Assembly: GCA_036346395.1 (NCBI GenBank)
Contig: CM070599.1
Location: 5,819,232 to 5,883,231, forward strand
Reading direction: 5' to 3'
Source of the DNA: Hsuehochloa calcarea
Lineage: Eukaryota; Streptophyta; Magnoliopsida; Poales; Poaceae
DNA: 64,000 nt
Notes under the pieces: generated by a model
What the model saw: only the letters and a program-made list of their open reading frames with translations
Told to the model about the DNA's origin: nothing
Database searches by the model: none
Part shown: piece after piece, positions 59,201 through 64,000 of the stretch
Numbering within the stretch: position 1 is the stretch's first letter
Layout: every line of letters starts with the position of its first letter
Position numbers and translations under genes: made by a program

Positions 59201-61621
59201 TCCACCAATTTCACTCACCTTCTAGTTTGTCTCCTCTATCAGCTCCACTAGATATTGACACTTCCACTTTTTCCTTTCACTATAGTCGCCGACAGAAAGT
59301 TCATTCTGATCCTCAGACTTCCATTCCTCTTGAACCTTCTGATCCTCAGTCCTCCTCTCCTCCGCTTGACCCTCCAGCCAGTAACACGGACTTTGACAAT
59401 CATTCGACTACATCACGGTATACCCTACGTGACCGTTCATCTATTCAGGCGCTAGGGAGATGGAGGTTTTCTCATGCATGTGTAGTATCTGAGCCGAGTA
59501 CCTATCAGGAGGCAGCCAGTACACCTGAGTGGCAGTTGGCTATGACTGAGGATCTTACAACATTAGAGTGTTCAGGCACTTAGGATCTTATTCCGCTACC
59601 ATCTGAAATTGTGCCTGTAACTTGCAAGTGGATGTACAAAGTAAAGATTAAGTCAAATGGTTCAGTGGAGCAATACAAGGCTCGTCTTGTTACAAAAGGT
59701 TTTTAGCAGGCTTATGGTCGAGATTATGATAAGATTTTTTTCTCCAGATACTCATATCACTACAATCTGTATTCTTATTGTTGTTGTAGTGGTACACTCA
59801 TAGACTATATCTCATATAGATGTCAAGAATACTTTTCTTCATGGTGATCTGCATGAGGTCTATATGCAGCCACCCCTAGCTATTGAGGCCCCTACATGCT
59901 ATGTTTGTCATCTTATGTTTGTCATCTTAGCGTGCTCTATATGGTCTCAAGTAAGCTCCTCGTGCTTAGTTCGAGCATTTCAGTTATGTGATTCGAGTTG
60001 TTGGTTTCACTCCAAGTGAGTATGACCATGCCTTGTTTATTCACACCTGTTAGCGGGGTCGTAGTTTGCTTCTGCTATATGTAGATGATATGTTGATCAC
60101 AGGAGATGACATGGACTATATGGCTTTTTAAAAAAGAAATTGAGTGAACATTTTATTATGTCAAATTTTATACCACTGGACTATTTTTTGGGAATTGATA
60201 TTCATTCTTATGGTGATAGCTACTACCTTTCTCAGCATCGCTACGTTCAAGATCTGCTTACTCGCTCTGGTATGGCTGATACTCGCAATGCTGCTACACC
60301 CATGGAGCTCCACCTGCAGCTTCGTCCCTCGGACGGTGTACCACTGACAAATCCTTCTCGCTATCGTCAGCTCGTTGAGAGCCTTGTTTATCTCACTGTC
60401 ACCAGGCCAGACACTACTCATGTTGTTCATATACTCAGGTAATTTGCTAGTGCTCCCGCTTCAGTCCACTATGGTCATATTCTTCGTGAAATGAGATAAT
60501 TAAAGGGGACTGTGTCCAGACGTCTAATCTATGCCAGTTCGAGTCAACTCCAGCTCCACGCTTACTGTGACTCTACTTGGGAGAGTGGTCCTTTTAATCG
60601 TCAATCTATCACTGGCTACTTCATCTCTCTTAGTACTTCGTTCATTGCCTGGATATCTAAGAAGCAAACTGCGGTGTCACGCACTAGTGTAGTGGCTAAG
60701 CTTTGAGCCCTTGTCACTACCACCTCAGAGATTGTTTGGCTTCAATAGCTTTTGGCTGATCTTGGTGTTCTTGGTGATAATCCTACACCTTTGTTTTGTG
60801 ACAATACAAGTATCATTTAGATTGCTAGTGATATGGTCAAGCATGAGTTGACAAAGCACATTGGTGTTGATACAACATTCACACGATTGCATTGTTAGCA
60901 GTTGACCATCAACCTCCAGTATGTACTCTCTGAGTTTCAAGTTCCAGATTTCTTCACTAAGGCTAACACTCGAGAATAGCATCGACTTCATCTGCTCAAA
61001 CTCAGTGCATAATATCCTCCTGATCCTCCTTGAATTTGAAGGAGGTGTTAAGAGTCTTGTACATTTTTTCTCTTGACCCATGTGACCCACGTAACCCATG
61101 AGGTTCATGTAACCCTATGTCTATATATATATACTCTCTCAATAATGAATAAGACGCATAGTTTTGAATAACAAAACCCTTCTCTCCAAATTCTAACAAT
61201 GAATAGGTGCATCTGATGATTTACCCCTCGATGTCTCATTGACTCATGTGGGTCCGAGAGGCACATGTCAGTGAGACATCGAGGGGTAAATCCTAAAATA
61301 CATCTATCTCGTAATGGTAAATCATCAGATCCCTCAATCAATAATACCATAATGAACCTCGTGTGAACAATGTAAATCTTTCTTCCCACATGGAAATTTT
61401 CAAACTAAAGCACAAGCACAAACTGTTCAACTAGGAAATCCTATTCAATTATTAGCTTTTAAGAGTAAAGCTTAGAAAAAGCCACTTACTCTTATTTGGC
61501 TATATGACTCTTTTATTTTGTTGAGCATTAGCATATCTATAGACTTGTTCACTGGATCAGTTTGAAAGTTCGGCCATGTGCGATGACGACATTGAACCCA
61601 AAGTAGGCATCTAGAGATGTC
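38250..61621 (-). CDS. ARP9: Actin-related protein 9 (ARP9), C-terminal exons
   Basis: Plant ARP9 is a divergent actin-fold protein of unclear role, assumed nuclear. Nine minus-strand exons: 61621-61490, 52011-51922, 51685-51615, 51524-51349, 51283-51240, 51153-51104, 44188-44143, 43936-43886, 38393-38250. All have GT-AG introns and phases agree: 804 nt, 267 codons plus TAA at 38252-38250, no internal stop. Landmarks in order: ISRCLLWVQCRHRTWPNF, VALVHSYEHER, VPPMGLLYPRVLVPEEYPP, MLEDTWQTSDGLYP, GRIDLQRKLFCSIQL-VGG, RVLCTIPSNQSVERVE, FVPWKGG, ILGVLDIGRDAWIHREDW and the end QAQAMCYYNT. The actin-type WKGG and DAWI motifs and the family-specific inserts support ARP9 over ARP8. The N-terminal half lies beyond 64000. 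Introns of 9.5, 6.9 and 5.5 kb hold copia 6, 5 and 4. Identification is from memory of the family. Confidence 0.88.
38394..38924. other. ARP9 last intron, part outside the copia relic
   Basis: AT-rich intron sequence ending in the acceptor ctgacag (minus strand, 38400-38394). No other feature is seen. Confidence 0.6.
39254..40439 (-). pseudogene. copia 4 reverse transcriptase and RNase H
   Basis: MDVKNAFLHGDLQQEVYMEI, YGLKQSPRAWFDRFRRAVY, LEALQYFLEIKIGRSSNGI, YLCHTRPDISYA and YCDADWASSVDDRRSTSGY are read from 40439 down to about 39431. YVDD is intact near 40005. Frameshifts and a long decayed tail follow. Confidence 0.87.
40463..41484 (-). pseudogene. copia 4 integrase C-terminal part and linker
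   Basis: NTWDEVPAELLLG, LDPHALKCIFIGYSSVQKGYKC and a long serine- and proline-rich linker (40530-41135) with RRETRANAGKRPVRYDFEHD are read on the minus strand. It leads into the reverse transcriptase. Broken in at least two places. Confidence 0.8.
41900..43172 (-). pseudogene. copia 4 gag, protease and pre-integrase pieces
   Basis: A Gag block PVTHFLQGLNPKFESRMATM and a zinc-knuckle remnant ECYKCGMKGYLSCVCP (the His replaced by Tyr) lie in 42584-42958 and just below. Pre-integrase LLHHRRLGYLSFESLK lies in 41927-42214. A 51-bp tandem duplication (about 41909-42000) spoils the region after it. Confidence 0.78.
41905..42000. repeat. Tandem duplication of about 51 bp in copia 4
   Basis: aactctcaaatgatagat and cctaagcgacgatgatgtaa each occur twice, about 51 bp apart, with one or two differences. 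Confidence 0.85.
43666..43885. other. ARP9 intron sequence beside copia 4
   Basis: Short stretch of the same intron, starting at the donor gtaagt (minus, 43885-43880). No feature apart from the splice site. Confidence 0.55.
44340..44494. repeat. CCTAGGCG-rich repeat, left part
   Basis: Repeated cctaggcgc and ggcgcaggg words. The same kind of sequence resumes at 44956-45034 and at about 50815-50890, so an older repeat appears to have been split by the hAT-like element and by copia 5. Confidence 0.55.
44495..44955. mobile_element. hAT-like non-autonomous element, 461 bp
   Basis: The left end TAGGGATGAAAACGGGTTGG is mirrored by CCACCCTGTTTCCACCCCTA at the right. TAGGGGTGGAAACGGG-type ends are common in plant hAT-derived elements. 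The inside is AT-rich with repeated ggatatc and cggatacg words and no transposase. Flanks (cgcaaaac and ggcgcagc) give only an imperfect 8-bp duplication. Confidence 0.68.
45875..46850 (+). pseudogene. copia 5 gag
   Basis: ATG at 45875 opens MGTVSLPRCPVIFNGVNYTN and a UBN2-type Gag with DRLTAYTQWYDDDAG. The frame shifts after about 46200. The CCHC knuckle CSYCDKVSHIESQC lies near 46770-46815 in the frame 46639-47223. The GC-rich leader 45165-45874 before the ATG is not coding by family comparison. Confidence 0.85.
47050..48290 (+). pseudogene. copia 5 protease, pre-integrase and integrase
   Basis: The longest frame, 47094-48203 (369 codons), contains the pre-integrase QQWQHHLGHLCGSRLSSL and the integrase core: LVHSNVWGPAPF, FIDNFSRYTWIYFM, IRVFRADSTSEYLS and AQDGVVGRKHRHLLETARTL. 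The protease D-S-G has been disturbed just upstream near 47050. The integrase tail continues in the next frame to about 48290. Confidence 0.87.
48650..49330 (+). pseudogene. copia 5 reverse transcriptase
   Basis: THPEWQHAMAEKIVALECTG, ACLVARGFQQEHGRDYDETV, HDVKNAFLNGELREVYMH, YSLKQAPRAWFECCS and, in a third frame, YVDDMIITGDD at about 49255. The catalytic box is intact in sequence but out of frame with the upstream part. A short tandem duplication (gattatgagtatattgc twice, 49283-49320) follows it. Confidence 0.86.
49340..50214 (+). pseudogene. copia 5 RNase H and C-terminal end
   Basis: PMELNVHLRPFDGEP, LAITRPDITYPVHILSQF and the end block KHKLTKHIGVDASFMRS to FTKAQTRAQHGFYLSKL are read in two main frames. 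The final stop is at 50214, 12 bp before the 3' LTR. Frameshifts near 49690 and 49740. Confidence 0.86.
50357..51103. other. ARP9 intron beside copia 5, with 43-bp tandem repeat
   Basis: Contains a GC-rich stretch, pyrimidine tracts (50728-50785), CTAGGCGG-type repeat (about 50830-50890) and two copies of a 43-bp unit, tcagaac-gttgcttggtacac (50941 and 50984). Otherwise featureless intron. Confidence 0.6.
52217..52803. mobile_element. hAT-type MITE, 587 bp, with internal tandem repeat
   Basis: Perfect 8-bp target duplication GTTCCTCC (52209-52216 and 52804-52811). The ends CATAGGTAAAAAAACCGG and CTGGTTTTTGATCCCTG (inverse) are imperfect inverted repeats. Inside are ccggccggttaccgg words near the left end and two copies of a 128-bp unit (52357-52484 and 52485-52612). 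No transposase. It lies in the 9.5-kb ARP9 intron. Confidence 0.85.
52357..52612. repeat. 128-bp tandem duplication inside the hAT MITE
   Basis: ttatactagattatgtatta starts each copy; the two units differ at only a few positions. Confidence 0.9.
53856..57300. other. 3.4-kb unidentified insert inside copia 6
   Basis: Begins TGTAACATCCCAAATCTCAGG directly after copia leader sequence and ends near 57300, where copia-like sequence resumes. It holds an AT-rich first part, a GC-rich middle (about 54330-55660) with intron-like boundaries, AT-rich sequence again, and a short block reading DPNEFECDPQLQQANY-like near 56565-56625. TGTAACACCC-type starts occur in LTRs of some plant Ty3/gypsy elements, so a solo LTR is possible, but no clean duplication was found and the right edge is uncertain. 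Confidence 0.45.
57731..57925 (+). pseudogene. copia 6 protease
   Basis: WLLDSGASFHMISDTSQLAS contains the aspartic protease D-S-G triad, followed by KIQATNGTPCTVTHQGTF, typical of copia proteases. It is the first clear domain after the foreign insert; upstream Gag is absent or unreadable. Confidence 0.85.
57913..59583 (+). pseudogene. copia 6 integrase, broken
   Basis: Pre-integrase and core blocks (RFDRPFDLVHSDVWGPSPF, FHSDSGGEYLS, VFLGYSPEHKDYRCYDPLA) are spread over several frames from 58130 to about 59100. Then come the linker and PEWQLAMTEDLTTLECSGT at 59525-59583. A roughly 50-bp tandem duplication (ctttcattctgactctggag twice, near 58577 and 58622) disrupts the core. Confidence 0.83.
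59584..60200 (+). pseudogene. copia 6 reverse transcriptase, degenerate
   Basis: Stops are frequent, but blocks equivalent to CKWMYKVKIKSNGS, VKNTFLHGDLHEVYMQPP and LLYVDDMLITGDDMDY (about 60075-60125) can be followed. YVDD is intact. The domain continues into 60140-60442. Confidence 0.82.
60140..61012 (+). pseudogene. copia 6 reverse transcriptase end and RNase H
   Basis: LDYFLGIDIHSYGDSYYLSQ, ATPMELHLQLRPSDGVPLT and SLVYLTVTRPDTTHVVHIL are in one frame (60140-60442). LQLHAYCDSTWESGPFNRQS and WISKKQTAVSRTS are in the next (60512-60706). The remainder to about 61012 has in-frame stops. Confidence 0.85.
61204..61338. mobile_element. Hairpin MITE in an ARP9 intron
   Basis: Outer inverted ends (catctgatgatttac at 61210 and gtaaatcatcagatccctc ending near 61335) enclose a second, tighter inverted repeat: 61219-61243 pairs with 61267-61291 over 25 bp with one mismatch and a 23-base loop. 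It directly abuts the copia 6 target duplication. Confidence 0.68.
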
Positions 61622-62490
61622 CTACAAAAGAATGAAATTGGCGAAGGCTGTACTTGCTGAATTAATCAAAAGGAAATGCAGTACATAATGAAAGAATGAT
61701 ATACAGCACAAGCAATTTTTGTTCAACAGCCATAAAAGCAACTCATGCCGTTATACAAACTACAAAGTAAGAGAGAGAACTATCTAGCCCCAAGGGAGAT
61801 CCTCCATACATACGCCATTTGATAAATGACAACAATGCCATCCAACAATATGTTATAACTACATCCGGTGCAAATTACATAACCACATAAAAGCAGGTTT
61901 CAGAGGACCAGCCGTAATCTCGATCACTAGCAGGATTTCCTTACCGCATGGCTTACGAATGCAAAAAAATAAATTTGAAAATTAAATATTGGACGGTTTT
62001 CATCCAATTGACCGGTTTTGGGGCATTTTCATATTTTGAATTCAACCGGCCATGGAGCTATTTTAGGGCCGGTTTTTTTATTCCCAAACCCTGCTTAACA
62101 GTGTAGTAAATATCTTAAAATACTAGATGCTTTAGTCAGAGTGTTCGTGAATACTATTCTAGAAAGCCATGATATTATATTTATATGTTCCGTTAAACTA
62201 TCATGCTATTCACTACATAGAAACTGCACAAATTTTCACAACTTGTTGAAATAAAAACAAATACTAGTTATAAGAATCTTCGAACAATAAGGAGGAATAA
62301 ATGGCACTTGTCGAAAGCATCATTGGATGACACCAACTAAGAAATAACTAGGACGACAAGAAAATGTACGCAGGACCAAATTGAAAAAACACAATGGAAC
62401 AAATGTAAATGCTCTTACAACATAAAACGGACTAACCAACATATAAAACAAACAAAACAAGAGGCACCCATTTAGCATCTGGTGATCTTC
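61622..62490. other. ARP9 intron (continues beyond the window)
   Basis: Intron upstream of the exon at 61490-61621; its acceptor is ttttgtag (minus, 61629-61622). AT-rich, with a short stretch of accgg and ggccggtttttttattccc words (about 61990-62085) that resembles hAT MITE ends but cannot be delimited. The preceding ARP9 exon was not found up to 64000. Confidence 0.5.
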
Positions 62491-62618
62491 ATCTCAAACT
62501 ATGAATGTAAAAGTGCTTCACATACCACCCTTAAAGTTAACATTTTGCTTGCTAATCTCAAACTATGAATGTAAAAGTGCTTCACATACCACCCTTAAAG
62601 TTAACATTTTGCTTGCTA
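62491..62618. repeat. 64-bp tandem duplication
   Basis: atctcaaactatgaatgtaa begins each unit (62491 and 62555) and cattttgcttgcta ends each; the two units look identical by eye. Confidence 0.9.
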
Positions 62619-62783
62619 CGGCTAAATATTGATCATATTAAAATAAGTATAAATATAACTTCTTTGTAGTATGCTAGTAGTAACCTAAGCTACACTGTAG
62701 CAAACAGTAATCCATCTTGCTGGGGCTCTGTAGGAACCACACCTGTTGTTTTCTTCGTTCCTTTTTTTTTTAAGAAAATCATA

Positions 62784-62981
62784 TCAGTGCCATCGCAAAG
62801 AGCGATATTTAGAGGAATACCATTGCAATCACCCTCAACAAGCCAGTGCCATTGCAAAGGCTTGAAATTAATCACATTATGGAGAGGCGACGGTCTCTCT
62901 TTGGGCCTTTGCGATGGTATTGGCCAGTCAAGCCAACTGCAATGGTATTTTATTAAATATTGGTCTTTGCGATGGCACTGA
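62784..62981. mobile_element. Inverted-repeat element (MITE-like), about 198 bp
   Basis: TCAGTGCCATCGCAAAGAGC at the left is mirrored by GGTCTTTGCGATGGCACTGA at the right. The inverted similarity extends about 45 bp inwards, to taccattgcaa. The inner part repeats the same 'ccattgcaaaggc' theme. No clear target duplication. Confidence 0.65.
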
Positions 62982-63016
62982 CATTATCATCATTATTATT
63001 ATTGGCTCAGTAACAT

Positions 63017-63091
63017 CACGTTATGCCGTATTTAGAGGAATGACACGTTATGCCGTATTTAGAGGAATGACACGTTATGCCGTATTTAGAA
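63017..63091. repeat. 27-bp unit repeated almost three times
   Basis: cacgttatgccgtatttaga starts units at 63017, 63044 and 63071; the third is truncated after this word. An attattatt microsatellite precedes it. Confidence 0.92.
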
Positions 63092-63199
63092 TGACATTCC
63101 GTTCGTGTGGCAATACAAAATAACATCGTGAACAACAGAAAATATTAGGAATGACATTGCCGTCAGTTTGGCACCCATTAGTCGACATTGCACACGTAA

Positions 63200-64000
63200 A
63201 AAGACATATATGCCCTTTCTTTCCTCTTCCTCCTTTCTTTCTTCTTTCTCTGCCTCTGCCTCTACCGAACACCAGTGTCACGCCACCAAGCCCTCCTCGC
63301 CGCCACCTAAGACGCCCTTGCCTGCCCCTCAGTCGCCGCCTCCTTCATCTCCGCGCTCTCCTCCCACATCGTGCTGGCCTCCCTCACCCGCGACGCCCCA
63401 CTCCCCTCCCGCACCGTTAGCACAAGCTGCCGCCGCCGAGCCCTCCTCGCCACCGCTTGCGACGCCCTCGCCTGCCCCTTCGTCCCGCCTCCTTTCTCTC
63501 CGTGCTCCCCTCCCACGCTGTGCTGGCCTCCCTCGCCCGCGATGCCCCGCTCCCCTCCCACGCCGTCAGCCTAAGCCACTCCGCCCATGACGCCGCCTCC
63601 CTGGGGTGCCGCCCTTGCCAATTCTTTGCGCGGCACCATGTGTTCCCAAGCTTCCTCCACCGTTTCTCCATCTCCATTCAGCCAACCCACTGTCGTGGAG
63701 CACCCCCGCCGCCGCCCCTTCTTCCCCTCCGCCGGCCACCGTCGCCCCGCCACCTCGGACCACCCCTGGCCTCCTCAAGTCACTAGGCATGACCCATTTG
63801 TCGACGTCGTGCCTATGCTCACACCACCTCTCGAAGGAAGTCATCAGAGTATCGTCGTCGCCGTCCTCCTGTGGGCCCGAGTTGCCGCCGTCGTGCCGCT
63901 CTACCCGCGACACCGCCTCCCCGGGACGTCGTTGTTCCATTTTGCCCATCACCCCGCCTCCCCGCGGCCGCCTAACCGAGCTGCCGCCCAGGTGCTATGT
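63200..64000. other. GC-rich stretch with a 150-bp imperfect tandem duplication; coding status unknown
   Basis: Composition rises sharply after 63280. Units 63291-63440 and 63441-63590 are imperfect copies (ccctcctcgccrccr, gtgctggcctccctc, gcgaygccccrctcccctcc). Frames of 60-140 codons exist on both strands, but no single one continues through both units, and none matches a family I can name. A decayed repeat-protein gene is possible; so is a non-coding GC-rich repeat. It lies inside the presumed ARP9 intron or before it. Confidence 0.35.

Larger units (their letters stand above)
53570..61198 (+). mobile_element. Ty1/copia retrotransposon with a large internal insert, 7.6 kb (copia 6)
   Basis: Target duplication ATGGA (53565-53569) and ATGAA (61199-61203), one mismatch. 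LTRs 53570-53707 (138 bp) and 61046-61198 (153 bp) run TGTYAAGAGTCTTG to ATTCTAACA. Primer site TGGTATCAGAACC starts at 53708; purine tract GAATTTGAAGGAGG lies before 61046. Pol pieces are recognisable but full of stops, and most of gag is replaced by a 3.4-kb foreign stretch (about 53856-57300). Antisense to ARP9, in its 9.5-kb intron. Confidence 0.9.

Noticed and set aside
1..64000. tRNA, rRNA, CRISPR arrays, bacterial operons or a defence system
   Set aside because: Nothing of this kind was seen; spliced genes, LTR elements and MITEs account for nearly all structure. Repeats such as 63017-63091 have no spacers.

Overview
This is plant nuclear DNA, almost certainly from a grass (Poaceae). 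The signs are a GC-rich first exon in an intron-rich gene, a CACTA transposon with TTTGCCGAGTGCC-type subterminal repeats, grass-type Ty1/copia elements, and plastid-derived (ndhB, petA) sequence. I cannot name the species from sequence alone.

Only two ordinary host genes are visible, and they converge. (1) A subtilisin-like serine protease of the plant SBT2 type runs on the + strand from 21422 to 30776. Its last exon is split by a complete copia element (24447-30066, 5-bp target duplication GCGCC). Without the element, seven coding segments join in one open frame of 836 codons plus stop. (2) The C-terminal half of ACTIN-RELATED PROTEIN 9 (ARP9) lies on the - strand as nine exons between 61621 and 38250. 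They give 267 uninterrupted codons plus stop, and the 5' half lies beyond the right edge. Its introns are swollen by copia elements, hAT-type elements and MITEs, but every exon junction keeps phase.

Region by region: 1-868, minus-strand end of a long LTR. About 1177-20982, a decayed CACTA (En/Spm) element with a broken TNP2-type transposase (3189-6763), a broken second ORF of the Ptta/En/Spm type (17970-20171) and a right terminus at 20982; an 11-kb Sirevirus-like copia element (6779-17822) is nested in it. 21261-30776, the subtilase gene and its copia insertion. 31901-32140, a Stowaway-type MITE. 32338-38104, a minus-strand copia whose leader carries a fused ndhB/petA plastid fragment and which has landed in an inverted pseudo-copy of an ARP9 exon. 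38250-61621, ARP9, whose introns hold a copia relic (about 38925-43665), a hAT-like element (44495-44955), a copia (45035-50356, same family as 32338-38104), a hAT MITE (52217-52803), a copia (53570-61198) with a further 3.4-kb insert, and a hairpin MITE. 61622-64000, probable ARP9 intron with tandem repeats and a small inverted-repeat element, then a GC-rich duplicated stretch of unknown nature.

No tRNA, rRNA, CRISPR array or prokaryotic system was seen. The interest lies in the nesting, in the plastid mosaic carried by a retrotransposon, in the intact ARP9 frame across about 23 kb, and in the sharply broken protease.
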